A DNA stretch of 34,336 bases from Gammaproteobacteria bacterium (GTDB taxonomy: Bacteria; Pseudomonadota; Gammaproteobacteria; SZUA-229), in contig JAPHRB010000078.1 in assembly GCA_026197015.1 (NCBI GenBank), positions 1 through 34,336 on the forward strand, given 5' to 3'. Shown here in pieces: positions 24,043 to 33,018 of this stretch. Below the pieces are notes generated by a model. It was not told the origin of the DNA. It saw only the letters and a list, made by a program, of their open reading frames with translations, and searched no databases. Position numbers and translations under genes: made by a program. Positions within the stretch are counted from its first letter, which is position 1; every line of letters starts with the position of its first letter.

Positions 24043-24892
24043 CAGGTAAGTCCGGGTTAATTATGCCAAGCAATAGATTCTTCATGGATTTATCAAGATG
24101 ATATTCAATATTTAATGCAGGTAACGAAAGAATTAACCAGGGGTCGGTGCTTGTTATATTAAAAATTATAGTTTTATTATTAGAGCTTATGGTGATTTTT
24201 CCTAAGGATTTTTTATTAACCAGTTCATGCACAGCAAAAGCTTTTGCTAATTTCCAGTGTTCTAGAAAAGATTGTATTTGATCTGCATTTAGATGATTGT
24301 TGCCTGAAGAGATCCATAAACTGTCGTTGCCGAGGCGTAGGTTTGTTTCAGGGGTTTCAATTTTTGTAATTTTAAAGTCTTCGTTAAGAAGAGATAAATT
24401 TACAAAACTGCTGGCGTGGGCACTGACTAATGGATAAGTCTGATCGTTTATTAAGACCATTTTGTTTTCAGTCAGTAAATAACGTTTATTATTTAAACTG
24501 TTTATTTTTCCGAAAAAAACATCTGTATCATTAAATGTAATATGTGCGCGTGGGGTGTCTAGTGCATAGTCAGCTAATCTTAGCTCGTTAATTTCATAAC
24601 TTTTATTGACAGGTGTTTGAGTCAGGCCAAGAAGACTATTTAATCTAAATTGATGAGCGTTTATCTGGTATGGGGCTTGCATATACCAATTATTATTTTC
24701 TTTCTTTATAAAAATAATGTCATTATTATCAGGCTTGTGAATTTTAATATGATTAATGTTATTTATATCAAGAGATGTTAATAGGAGTTGCCTGTTGCCA
24801 GTATCTGTAGAGTAAAAATAGATTGTAATAGCTATAACCAGAAATATTAACAAGCTTAAATTAAGGAGATTTCGGCTGTTCATTAGTGACAT
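24035..24892 (-). CDS. DUF4340-like protein of an ABC transporter cassette
   Basis: A 285-residue protein with one N-terminal transmembrane segment (about residues 10–28) and a soluble, mostly beta-rich region on the far side of the membrane. DUF4340-type features are the repeated pattern of short strands starting with DINNINHIKIHKPDN and NNWYMQAPYQINAHQFRLNSLLGL. The gene starts within the stop of the GldG-like gene (TAATG) and overlaps mutM by 8 bp. It has been seen next to GldG-type proteins in many bacteria; its function is unknown. Confidence 0.8.
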   Translation of the reverse strand: MSLMNSRNLLNLSLLIFLVIAITIYFYSTDTGNRQLLLTSLDINNINHIKIHKPDNNDIIFIKKENNNWYMQAPYQINAHQFRLNSLLGLTQTPVNKSYEINELRLADYALDTPRAHITFNDTDVFFGKINSLNNKRYLLTENKMVLINDQTYPLVSAHASSFVNLSLLNEDFKITKIETPETNLRLGNDSLWISSGNNHLNADQIQSFLEHWKLAKAFAVHELVNKKSLGKITISSNNKTIIFNITSTDPWLILSLPALNIEYHLDKSMKNLLLGIINPDLPDA

Positions 24893-26268
24893 TAATTTTT
24901 TTTGCGTTTAACCCAGATGACTGCGCCTATAATAAAAAAAAGTATAGGTAGAGTAATTAAAAACAGTAAGCCTAATAAGGCGGCAACCGGTGCTGTGAGA
25001 TTAAGTTTCAGATCGGGGGCGTTTTTAGGGTTTATAGAAATAAGGTTGTCATTTCGGGTTAACCAGTTAAGTGTGTTTATAACAAACTCAAGGTTTGCAC
25101 CATTACCCAGTTTGTTATTTGCAATGAAATCAGTGTCTCCAATGATAACAGCTCGTTGTGTATTTGATTTTGAGTCAGGTTTAATTTGACGATGTAGAGC
25201 AATGCCAATGCTTAAGGGGCCTTGCAGATCTTTTTCTTTATTAAATTCCACACCCAGTATGAAGTTATCAGTTTCAGACCAGCTGTTTTCAGAAGAAATC
25301 AATAAGTCTGATGTTATCCAGCTGTTTTTTGCATCATTGCTTTTCTGGTTGCTTGATATGGCTGTAGCGGTTGTAAATAAAGTAAAATACTTCATTTTTT
25401 CTGTAATGGGGTGACGTTTATACTCAAGTATAGGAATAATGGCAGGGTGGCTAAGCTGTAACATGCGATTAACTTCCTTATTGTTGTCGACAACCACGCC
25501 GTCAATAAAATTTATATTGAGTTCTGCGGCAAGACTTAGTTGAGAATCGTCTATACCAGGGTCCTGTAACCATAACAATTGACCACCGTCTTTTATATAT
25601 TGTAGTATCTTGTTTTTCTCGTTTGCTAATAATGGTTTATTAATTGAGCCGAGTATTAGTACGCTGTTTTCAACAGGTAATACCTGTTGTAATAAATTGA
25701 TCTCGCTTATTTTGAAACCTTTGCCAGTGAGTTTGCTGGCAAGCTCACTGTAACCAATAGCTGATGTGTCGTGCGGACTTCTTTCACCGTGTTGGCTTAC
25801 AAATAAAAGTTCAGGTTTATGATTTCGGTGTAAGCGAATCAGTGCATTGCTAATGCTTTCTTCAGATAAAGTATCAACACGTTCAATTTGTCCGTTATAT
25901 TCAATAACGGTTTGCCCATAACGATTGATATTATCTGCTTTAGCCTGCTCAATAAAGATATCGGGATTAATTAGTTTAAATGTAAAATCGCTTTTATTTT
26001 GTTGATAACGATTTAATATTTCAGTAATCGCCTTGTTTAGAGCAGGATCATCAGCCTGGTAGCTGCGTAGATTAACAGGAAAAGGAAGTTCTTTTAATAA
26101 TAATAAGGTGTCATTACTTAGCGAGTGTCGTTTACCAGCAGTCCAGTCGCTGCGCTGGTTATATTCATTACTCATCCATCCAGCAAAGCCGATGCAGGCA
26201 AGTAACAAGACTATAAAAATCAGGTGTTGTATACGGTATTGTAAGTGAGTCTTTGGCGTGGCTTTCAT
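24892..26268 (-). CDS. GldG-like ABC transporter auxiliary protein
   Basis: A 458-residue protein with transmembrane segments near residues 14–30 and close to the C-terminus (about 430–452). The large periplasmic part contains GQTVIEYNGQIERVDTLSEESISNALIRLH and the ABC_transp_aux-type ELLFVSQHGERSPHD, followed by a LLWLQDPG-like stretch. These match the GldG/DUF7088-type family that pairs with ABC-2 permeases; in gliding Bacteroidetes the homologue is part of GldAFG. The gene starts at the stop of the permease gene (TAATG). A motility role should not be assumed here. Confidence 0.85.
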   Translation of the reverse strand: MKATPKTHLQYRIQHLIFIVLLLACIGFAGWMSNEYNQRSDWTAGKRHSLSNDTLLLLKELPFPVNLRSYQADDPALNKAITEILNRYQQNKSDFTFKLINPDIFIEQAKADNINRYGQTVIEYNGQIERVDTLSEESISNALIRLHRNHKPELLFVSQHGERSPHDTSAIGYSELASKLTGKGFKISEINLLQQVLPVENSVLILGSINKPLLANEKNKILQYIKDGGQLLWLQDPGIDDSQLSLAAELNINFIDGVVVDNNKEVNRMLQLSHPAIIPILEYKRHPITEKMKYFTLFTTATAISSNQKSNDAKNSWITSDLLISSENSWSETDNFILGVEFNKEKDLQGPLSIGIALHRQIKPDSKSNTQRAVIIGDTDFIANNKLGNGANLEFVINTLNWLTRNDNLISINPKNAPDLKLNLTAPVAALLGLLFLITLPILFFIIGAVIWVKRKKN

Positions 26269-27020
26269 TAACTTTGCAGCCTTTGCGAGTCTAGCTGGCG
26301 AATACTAAGTAATATAAAACCGAGGCTAAATAAAACAAAGTAGGCAATGTCGGCCGTGTTTACGATGCCGCGTAACATCTGGATACTATGATGCGTTATA
26401 GACAGGTAATTAAAGAAGTTTTCACCTTGCGTAGTGGCATTGCCGGCTATATTGATAATAAAGAATAAAATTAACAAACCAAATGTACCAGCCGCAGCAT
26501 TAACCGGCTGATTACTTAGTGAAGACATATATAGGCCGAGTGAAATAAAAGCCGCTATGGTTAAAAACTGCCCGAGCATTCCCGCTGCAATTTTTCCCAT
26601 GTCCAGATCGGTAGAAGAAAACAGCGATAATGGCATCAGGCCAATCATTAAAATAACAATAATAAAAAATGCAAGAGCGCCCAGGTATTTGCCAAGTATT
26701 ATTTCGGTCATGGATACAGGTGAAGACAGTAGTAACTTTAAAGAACCGTTCTGTTTCTCTTCACTGAGTAGTCGCATGGTTATAAGAGGGCATAATATTA
26801 ATAATAAAATTTTAGAGAAATCGAAAAGGGGGGCAATAACCAGGTCAGTCACGCCGGGAGCATTTTTGATTTTAATTAACTCCGGCTGTAATGTGAAAAA
26901 ATAATCAATAAAACCCAGAAATTTCCAGGCCATTATGCCCTGTATAACACCTAATATTATCCATGCCAGGGGGCTTAGAAAAAGACTGCGCAATTCTCGT
27001 AGTGCGATATGTAATATCAT
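26268..27020 (-). CDS. ABC-2 type permease (GldF-like)
   Basis: A 250-residue membrane protein with six hydrophobic segments. The first follows ELRSLFLSPLAW, and the intervening MRLLSEEKQNGSLKLLLSSPVSMTEIILGKYLG block is the signature of ABC-2/GldF permeases. Its ATGA overlaps the stop of the ATPase gene by 4 bp. It should form the membrane channel for the ATPase encoded upstream; the substrate is unknown. Confidence 0.88.
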   Translation of the reverse strand: MILHIALRELRSLFLSPLAWIILGVIQGIMAWKFLGFIDYFFTLQPELIKIKNAPGVTDLVIAPLFDFSKILLLILCPLITMRLLSEEKQNGSLKLLLSSPVSMTEIILGKYLGALAFFIIVILMIGLMPLSLFSSTDLDMGKIAAGMLGQFLTIAAFISLGLYMSSLSNQPVNAAAGTFGLLILFFIINIAGNATTQGENFFNYLSITHHSIQMLRGIVNTADIAYFVLFSLGFILLSIRQLDSQRLQS

Positions 27021-27964
27021 GCGGCGTCCAGCCTTGATTGTGCCGCAGTCGTGTTATCACCGCTTGTTAAGTTGAGAAAAACCTGTTCCAGAGTGTTCTC
27101 AACAGGGCTTATTTCCAGTAACCCCCAGTTACTTTCAACACAATGTTTACTTATGTCGGCAAGTGATGAATCGAGTTTATTTCCAGAGAGTATATATTGG
27201 TTAGCAGATACTTCGCTTACTGAGGTGACGCCGGGTAATGATTTAAGCTGCTCAATATTGGCAGCATTCTGTAAACGTAAAGTCACCTGATTGGATTGTT
27301 TTAGTTCGCTCAATTTTTTGTTAATGACCGATTTTCCATGATGAATCATTTGTACTCGATTACACACAGCCTGTACTTCAGGCAGTATATGTGTTGATAA
27401 AATAATACCGTGCTGCTCGCCAAGCTGTAAAATTAATTTTCGAATTTCAAGCATTTGAATGGGGTCGAGCCCTACAGTTGGTTCGTCAAGAATAATAACT
27501 TCTGGCTGGTGAATGATTGCCTGGGCGATGCCTACGCGCTGCTGATAACCTTTTGATAAGTTAGCAATCAGCCGATGGTTATAACCTTCAAGGCCGCATT
27601 GCTGAATTGCCTGCTTAAGTAAGTCTTTTATTTGCGATGTATTAACCCTGCGTAACTTTGCTGCATAAGTTAAATACTCTGTAACGGTAAGCTCCGGGTA
27701 CAGAGGGGGTTTATCCGGCAGGTAACCAATATTCTTTTTAGCGATATCTGGATTGTCGAGCAGGTCGACTCCATTAATTATTATTTCACCTTCACTCGGT
27801 GCCAGTACGCCGCACAACATTTGTAGACAGGTGGATTTGCCGGCACCGTTTGGGCCGAGCAAAGCGAGTATCTCACCTTGATGCAGTTCAATGGAGACGT
27901 TATCCACTGCGAGAGTTTCACCGTAGTAACGATGTAAGTTATTTGCTTGAATAAGGACTGACAT
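27017..27964 (-). CDS. ABC transporter ATP-binding protein (GldA-like)
   Basis: ATPase of the same transporter. Walker A GPNGAGKST, the signature LSKGYQQRVGIAQA, Walker B VIILDEPTVGLDP, and the switch His in STHIL are visible, and a C-terminal extension of about 80 residues follows, as in the GldA/DrrA type. I start it at the ATG at 27964 (MSVLIQANNLHRYYG), giving 315 residues; an ATG 12 codons upstream adds a hydrophobic stretch that does not fit the family. It heads the operon ATPase–permease–GldG-like–DUF4340-like–mutM and is divergent from the hydantoinase gene. Confidence 0.9.
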   Translation of the reverse strand: MSVLIQANNLHRYYGETLAVDNVSIELHQGEILALLGPNGAGKSTCLQMLCGVLAPSEGEIIINGVDLLDNPDIAKKNIGYLPDKPPLYPELTVTEYLTYAAKLRRVNTSQIKDLLKQAIQQCGLEGYNHRLIANLSKGYQQRVGIAQAIIHQPEVIILDEPTVGLDPIQMLEIRKLILQLGEQHGIILSTHILPEVQAVCNRVQMIHHGKSVINKKLSELKQSNQVTLRLQNAANIEQLKSLPGVTSVSEVSANQYILSGNKLDSSLADISKHCVESNWGLLEISPVENTLEQVFLNLTSGDNTTAAQSRLDAA

Positions 27965-28116
27965 GCTGCAAAATAGTATCAGGAAATACCCAGCATACAA
28001 GCATTAAGATTGTAGATATTGCTGAATAAAGCAGATTAAGCACCATACCTCCTTTTTAGACTCTGTTGCTTTATTTCATATAAAATATAAATTTTTAAAA
28101 ACGTGTAAATACAATA

Positions 28117-30129
28117 ATGAAAACTCACTGGTTAGGTGTGGATACCGGCGGCACTTTTACCGACTTTGTCTATTTTAATGGAAAATCAATCGTTATCCAT
28201 AAAGTGCTTTCTACGCCTTTAGCACCTGAGCAGGCAATACTGCAGGGCATTAGTGAGTTAGGCGTGCCTCATGATGGGCTGCAGTTAATTCATGGCTCAA
28301 CTGTAGCGACTAACGCAGTGTTAGAGGCTAAAGGGGTTAAAACGGTTTATATAACCAATAGCGGTTTTTCAGATGTCTTAACAATAGGTCGCCAGGCGAG
28401 GCGTGATTTATATAATCTTATGCCTAAACCTGCCCCGCCTTTGATTCCTGCTGATTATTGTATGGAAATCAATACTCGATTAAATGCAAAAGGAGAATTG
28501 TTGCAGGCCCTGAAGCAACATGATATTCAAACTCTGCTGGATGCGACAGGCAAAATAAAACCTGATGCCATAGCCATCAATTTATTATTTTCTTTTCTGG
28601 ATAATAAGCAGGAATTGGAAATTCGCAAACAGTTAGTTGAGTGTTTTGATGATATTTTTGTAACGTGTTCGAGTGATGTATTACCGGAGTATAAAGAATA
28701 CGAAAGGGGAATAGTCACGGCGTTAAATGCCTATGTGGGCCCGTTAATGCAGGGATATTTAAACCGCTTACAGCTTAAACTGGAGGAGGGCGTGGTGGGT
28801 GATACTGCAGCTCCCTGTTTATCTGTATTGCAAAGTAGTGCTGACACAATAAAAGCCGAGCAAGCTGGTAATCACGCGGTTAGATTACTGTTGTCTGGCC
28901 CTGCGGGTGGGTTAAAAGGCGCGTCGTATGTTGCCGGACTGGCAGGTGAGAATAAGTTATTAAGTTTTGATATGGGAGGCACGTCTACCGATGTTGCTTT
29001 GATTGATGGTGAAATAAAGTTAAGCAGCGAAGGGCGAATTGGTGAATACCCGGTAGCCGTTCCCATGGTTGATATGCATACCATTGGTGCTGGTGGAGGA
29101 TCAATAACTTATGTTGATGCCGGTGGTTTATTAAATGTGGGGCCTGAGTCAGCTGGTGCGGTTCCCGGCCCAGCCTGTTATGGGCAGGGTGGTCAGAGAG
29201 CGACAGTGACTGATGCAAATTTAATACTCGGGCGCTTGCAGGTAAATGCTTTTTTAGGTGAAGGTATGCAGCTGGATATTGATGCCGCAAAAGAAGCTAT
29301 GCAAAAAATCTCTATAACTTTAGGTTTATCAGTAGAGGCAGCGGCAGAAGGCGTGATAAAAATCGCTAATGAACATATGGTGCGTGCACTTAGAAGCATA
29401 TCTGTTCAGCGGGGTTATGATCCTCAGGGTTTCGTATTAACCTGCTTTGGCGGAGCAGGTGGTTTGCATGTTTGTGCATTGGCTGATGCATTGAGTATGC
29501 GGCGAGCCATTGTGCCGGTTCATGGTGGCGTATTATCTGCATTAGGTATGCTGGTGGCTGCGCCAGGTCGTGAACTTTCTGTTTCCTGTATTCAGCTGTT
29601 AGCAGAGTGTGACTGTCAGGTGTTAGAGAAAAAATTTGCCAGACTTGAATCTCGGGGTGTCGATGATATGGCTGGAGAGTTGATGGCAAAACCCAAACTT
29701 CAGCGCTCAGTTGATTTGCGTTATAAGGGGCAGAGTTTTACATTAAATTTGAAATGGTGTGAAACCCACGAAAGCACTGATTTTAAAAATCTTGAGCAGT
29801 TATTTCATGAGCAGCATAAAAGCACTTATGGTCATAGGCTCGATTTGCCAGTTGAGCTTGTAAATTTAAGGGTGAGCATAAACGGTGACGTGCCACCCTT
29901 TGAGTTGCCGGTAATTAAAACCGATAAAACGTTGAGTAAAACCAGATTTGTAAACTGTTATGGCATTGAAAAAGCAGTGGGTCTTTTTCAGCGTGATGAA
30001 TTAAATAGCGGACAGAAAATTACGGGTCCAGCATTAATTCTTGAGAAGGTATCTACGACGTTAATTGATGTTGGCTGGTATTGTGTTGTAGATGATTGGG
30101 GAAATTTATTGTTGTATCGTGAAGTTTGA
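28117..30129 (+). CDS. Hydantoinase/oxoprolinase family protein (HyuA type)
   Basis: A 670-residue ATP-dependent hydrolase of the N-methylhydantoinase A / 5-oxoprolinase family. The N-terminal domain begins GVDTGGTFTDFVYF. The central ASKHA-type domain has LLSGPAGGLKGA, DMGGTSTDV, HTIGAGGGSI and PGPACYGQGG, and the C-terminal part follows from about residue 500. Family members usually need a HyuB partner encoded next door, and none is in this window. The substrate cannot be inferred. The gene is monocistronic, with repeat DNA directly after its stop. Its ribosome-binding site is weak. Confidence 0.88.
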   Translation: MKTHWLGVDTGGTFTDFVYFNGKSIVIHKVLSTPLAPEQAILQGISELGVPHDGLQLIHGSTVATNAVLEAKGVKTVYITNSGFSDVLTIGRQARRDLYNLMPKPAPPLIPADYCMEINTRLNAKGELLQALKQHDIQTLLDATGKIKPDAIAINLLFSFLDNKQELEIRKQLVECFDDIFVTCSSDVLPEYKEYERGIVTALNAYVGPLMQGYLNRLQLKLEEGVVGDTAAPCLSVLQSSADTIKAEQAGNHAVRLLLSGPAGGLKGASYVAGLAGENKLLSFDMGGTSTDVALIDGEIKLSSEGRIGEYPVAVPMVDMHTIGAGGGSITYVDAGGLLNVGPESAGAVPGPACYGQGGQRATVTDANLILGRLQVNAFLGEGMQLDIDAAKEAMQKISITLGLSVEAAAEGVIKIANEHMVRALRSISVQRGYDPQGFVLTCFGGAGGLHVCALADALSMRRAIVPVHGGVLSALGMLVAAPGRELSVSCIQLLAECDCQVLEKKFARLESRGVDDMAGELMAKPKLQRSVDLRYKGQSFTLNLKWCETHESTDFKNLEQLFHEQHKSTYGHRLDLPVELVNLRVSINGDVPPFELPVIKTDKTLSKTRFVNCYGIEKAVGLFQRDELNSGQKITGPALILEKVSTTLIDVGWYCVVDDWGNLLLYREV

Positions 30130-30159
30130 GTTCGTTCAGCTTTGGGTGGTTTGGGTTAA

Positions 30160-30278
30160 CGATACAGAGCGCACCATATCGATTGAAAGTGGGCGGCGGT
30201 CTTTCCCTGAGGAGATGTGTCTTAACAGGGCAGGTTGTTAACTTTAGACAATAACTGGTTAGTTGTTGGTTGGTTTGC
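30160..30278. repeat. Degenerate half copy of repeat family A (A4)
   Basis: Read on the minus strand, this matches the left end of the copy after folK: CTAAAGTTAACAAC, then TAAGACACATCTCC, then GGGAAAGACCGCC. The similarity runs out to GCAAACCAAC at 30278. On the other side, only ACAGAGCGCA is recognisable. The element is a decayed single end. Confidence 0.65.
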
Positions 30279-30305
30279 TATTTACTGAAATCAAACTCTA
30301 TTATT

Positions 30306-30503
30306 CTCGTTCCCATGCTCCTGCGTGGGAATGCATAAAAAGCTGACAGTATTCTATTTATTTCAAAACGAGTAATAAATACCATGCCGCTATAGAGAAA
30401 GCTTTCATAAAGAATCTACTGTGTCTCTATTCGTGTGGACAAATTTAAGATAAATAGAGAACCGTTATCCGTATGCATTCCCACGAGGGAGCATGGGAAC
30501 GAG
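30306..30503. repeat. MITE-like repeat, family B, copy B1 (198 bp)
   Basis: The terminal inverted repeats are CTCGTTCCCATGCTCC…GCGTGGGAATGCATA at the left and TATGCATTCCCACGA…GGGAACGAG at the right. The whole 198 bp is about 90% identical by eye to the 33803–34000 copy, with the same length. No reading frame or obvious target-site duplication is visible. It occupies the gap between the hydantoinase gene and the EAL/HDOD gene, together with the flank at 30504–30545 that is shared with 18.6 kb. Confidence 0.85.
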
Positions 30504-30548
30504 TTAATTTAATATTTGCGTTCATTCGCGGTTTCCCTTGCTTTTGGC

Positions 30549-31748
30549 TTAGATACTATTTAAAACATCTTCTGCCCAGTTAATGGCTTCGATATTAACG
30601 TCTGACAGGTCTTCCGGGCTTAAATCAGCGAAACGAATATTCATCCAGTCACCTTCTTCCTGAGCCAGTGTACAATTAATGGCTTCGCCTAAATCACCCT
30701 CACGGTTTAATAACGCGGCTATTACATTATCAGTTAATGGCAGTGGTGAAATTAACTCTTCAAGGCTTTTATCCATAAGCAGGTCGAGAGATGAAAACAT
30801 GCCCACTGTAAAAAAACTGTCAGCAGGTTTTAAGTTGGCCTTATTTGCGAGTAATTCGCAACTGCGAGCACGCACCATAGAAATGCGCACTTGCTCACGG
30901 GGTTTATTGTCCATACCGCTTAGTGCCATCATGGAAGCCCAGGTGCATAATTGTTTGCGACCTAACATCACTGTAGCGTGTTGAATCGAATCAATTTTGG
31001 AGGAGCGGGAAAAAAAAGCAGAATTCATTAACTGTAAAATTTTATAACTCAAAGCGACATCCTTACTGATGGTGTCAACTACAGTATCGGTATCGGTTTC
31101 CGAGTTATGCAAAATGGAGAGTAGATTAATGATACTCATCTGGTTTGAATCTAAAGCTTCACCGCTGATTATGCGGGGTCGATTCAGGAAATAACCCTGA
31201 ATATAATCCACACCTACTTCACGACAGATGTCATAAGCATCATGGTCTTTCACATGGTCAGCAAGAATAACAGGGTGAAGCTTTTTTAATATTCTTAAGT
31301 GGGCGTGTATTTCAGCGGCTGACAGGTTTTCAATATTTATATCAATCACACTTGCCATGCTCGCAAGAGGCTGTAGTGGTGGGTATTGCAGGTAGTTATC
31401 TAAAGCCAGTTTGAAACCGGCGGTGGTAAGGCGTTTAGCACCCTCAATTACGTCATCAGTTACATTAATATATGAAGGGATCTTTAATATGACTCTGTCG
31501 GCAGGCAAAGGTAGTTCGTAATCACTTTTTAAAAAATGTTCAGTCAGGGTTATAAAAGCGATATTTTTGCCAACCAGTTTATCTATGCCTATTTCCATAA
31601 AAGCATTGATAATTACCTGTGAGGTAGCCATATCTCCCTGAATGGATTCACCACTTTCGTCTTTGGTGGAGTGAGACATTAATTCATAGGCATATACATC
31701 CAGATCACGGGTGTAAATAGGTTGTCGTCCAACAAAAATTTCAGCCAT
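30549..31748 (-). CDS. EAL/HDOD domain signalling protein
   Basis: A 399-residue cytoplasmic protein with an N-terminal EAL-like domain (about residues 1–195) and a C-terminal HDOD domain (about 200–390). The start GRQPIYTRDLDVYAYELM is the form typical of CdgJ-like proteins. The usual DDFG is replaced by LALDNY, so cyclic-di-GMP hydrolysis is unlikely and it probably acts as a binding or regulatory protein. The HDOD part shows SYKILQLMNSAFFSRSSKIDSIQHATVMLGRKQL. Related proteins control motility or surface behaviour, which is not shown here. Confidence 0.9.
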   Translation of the reverse strand: MAEIFVGRQPIYTRDLDVYAYELMSHSTKDESGESIQGDMATSQVIINAFMEIGIDKLVGKNIAFITLTEHFLKSDYELPLPADRVILKIPSYINVTDDVIEGAKRLTTAGFKLALDNYLQYPPLQPLASMASVIDINIENLSAAEIHAHLRILKKLHPVILADHVKDHDAYDICREVGVDYIQGYFLNRPRIISGEALDSNQMSIINLLSILHNSETDTDTVVDTISKDVALSYKILQLMNSAFFSRSSKIDSIQHATVMLGRKQLCTWASMMALSGMDNKPREQVRISMVRARSCELLANKANLKPADSFFTVGMFSSLDLLMDKSLEELISPLPLTDNVIAALLNREGDLGEAINCTLAQEEGDWMNIRFADLSPEDLSDVNIEAINWAEDVLNSI

Positions 31749-31853
31749 TGGTAATATTCTTTTTTATTTTGTTATTTCTGTTTATTAATATAGCCCATAA
31801 CCAGACACATTTTTGTTGATTTGTGCTGCGAACGTCACAAATATAACAGACAT

Positions 31854-31883
31854 AAAAAAACCCGCTAAATAGCGGGTTTTTTG
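31854..31883. terminator. Rho-independent terminator of rpmB–rpmG
   Basis: ACCCGCT (31860–31866) and AGCGGGT (31871–31877) form a perfect 7-bp stem with an AAAT loop. It is flanked by A-run on the left and T-run on the right. In the minus direction it follows the rpmG stop by 22 bp. Confidence 0.9.
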
Positions 31884-31898
31884 AGGTATATAGAAACA

Positions 31899-32054
31899 TT
31901 ATTTGATTTTTGCTTCTTTATACGTCACATACTTGCGAACCACGGGATCAAACTTTTTGATCTCCATTTTTTCAGGCATGTTTTTCTTGTTTTTGTCTGT
32001 GGTGTAAAAGTGACCAGTACCAGCAGATGAAACTAACTTAATTTTTTCACGCAT
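31899..32054 (-). CDS. rpmG: 50S ribosomal protein L33
   Basis: A 51-residue ribosomal protein of the 50S subunit. The sequence begins MREKIKLVSSAGTGHFYTT and ends PVVRKYVTYKEAKIK, with the family's NKKNMPEKMEIKKFDP in the middle. It lacks the Cys pairs of zinc-binding L33 and so is the zinc-free form. It is 11 bp downstream of rpmB, the usual rpmB–rpmG pair, and is followed by a strong terminator. Confidence 0.96.
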   Translation of the reverse strand: MREKIKLVSSAGTGHFYTTDKNKKNMPEKMEIKKFDPVVRKYVTYKEAKIK

Positions 32055-32065
32055 TGTCTTTCCCC

Positions 32066-32302
32066 TTAAACCTTCTCGCCACGAGCACGCATTTCAGTTA
32101 ACACAGAGTCTATGCCTTTCTTGTCGATAAGACGCATACCTGAAGTTGAAACACGTAATTTTACATAACGCTTTTCGCTTTCCACCCAAAACCGGTGGTT
32201 GTGTAAATTAGGCAAAAAACGACGACGTGTTCTGTTTTTCGCGTGTGATACATTATTACCGGTCATAGGTTTCTTGCCTGTAACCTGACATACTCTAGCC
32301 AT
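32066..32302 (-). CDS. rpmB: 50S ribosomal protein L28
   Basis: A 78-residue 50S protein that begins MARVCQVTGKKPMTGNNVSHAKNRTRRRFLPNLHNHRFW and continues into VKLRVSTSGMRLIDKKGID, all standard for L28. The cysteine count is one, so it is the form without a zinc site. GGAG precedes the ATG at 32302. It is the first gene of the rpmB–rpmG unit. Confidence 0.97.
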   Translation of the reverse strand: MARVCQVTGKKPMTGNNVSHAKNRTRRRFLPNLHNHRFWVESEKRYVKLRVSTSGMRLIDKKGIDSVLTEMRARGEKV

Positions 32303-32660
32303 GGATGACTCCAGTCAAAACTAATATATAGAGAGCAGGTTGGGTGGCTACACCGAACATACTCTGGAAATCTGAGGGGCGTGATCATACCGGATTTAGG
32401 ATGCCTAAACAAGTAATTCTGATTAATTCTCTCGTCTTTGGCTTTGAGTATTGGCAGGCTGTTCTGCTTCATTGTATAGTATCGTCAAATATGAGCAGTA
32501 GTAAATTCGCTAACTTATTGAATTTATTGATAACCCATAAAAAACACAGGTCTTTCTTATGCAAAAACATTATATAGTAAGAGTCTGCCTGAAACTGGTG
32601 GTTTGAGGTAATAAAATCTCATATACCTGATAATTAACCCCCTTTTAAGAAAATGAAATT
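32303..32660. other. 358-bp divergent intergenic region, rpmB / folB
   Basis: It should hold the rpmB–rpmG and folB promoters. Two reading frames of about 70 codons cross it but neither resembles a protein family or has a ribosome-binding site. I see no clear operator, repeat or terminator; the DNA is AT-rich toward folB. Confidence 0.5.
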
Positions 32661-33014
32661 ATGGATATTGTTTATATACGCGATTTACGCATCGAAACAG
32701 TGATAGGTATTTACGACTGGGAGCGTGAAATTCGTCAAGTTGTCAGTCTGGATCTGGAAATGGGTACAGATATTCGTCGTGCTGGAGAAACAGACCATAT
32801 AGACGACACGCTAGATTACAAATCGGTGGCTAAGGCATTAATTGAGTTTGTCGGTAAATCAGAGTTTCAACTGGTTGAGGCGCTGGCAGAACAGTGTTCG
32901 CAAATAGTGCTTAATGATTTTAATGTGCCCTGGTTGCGTTTGCGATTAAGTAAACCCGGTGCCGTGACAGGCTCGCAAGATGTGGGTGTATTAATCGAGC
33001 GAAGCAAAGAGTAA
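32661..33014 (+). CDS. folB: Dihydroneopterin aldolase
   Basis: Splits dihydroneopterin to 6-hydroxymethyl-dihydropterin and glycolaldehyde in folate synthesis. The 117-residue protein starts MDIVYIRDLRIETVIGIYDWERE, and the active-site region DYKSVAKALIEFV and LVEALAEQ are conserved. The C-terminal block LRLSKPGAVTGSQDVGV is typical. folK starts 4 bp after its stop, so the next two steps of the pathway are coupled. Confidence 0.95.
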   Translation: MDIVYIRDLRIETVIGIYDWEREIRQVVSLDLEMGTDIRRAGETDHIDDTLDYKSVAKALIEFVGKSEFQLVEALAEQCSQIVLNDFNVPWLRLRLSKPGAVTGSQDVGVLIERSKE

Positions 33015-33018
33015 ATAC

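Noticed and set aside
32263..32472. 69-codon minus-strand frame upstream of rpmB
   Set aside because: It overlaps the start of rpmB in another frame and has no family resemblance.
32344..32577. 77-codon plus-strand frame upstream of folB
   Set aside because: No ribosome-binding site and no recognisable motif; it lies in the divergent promoter gap.
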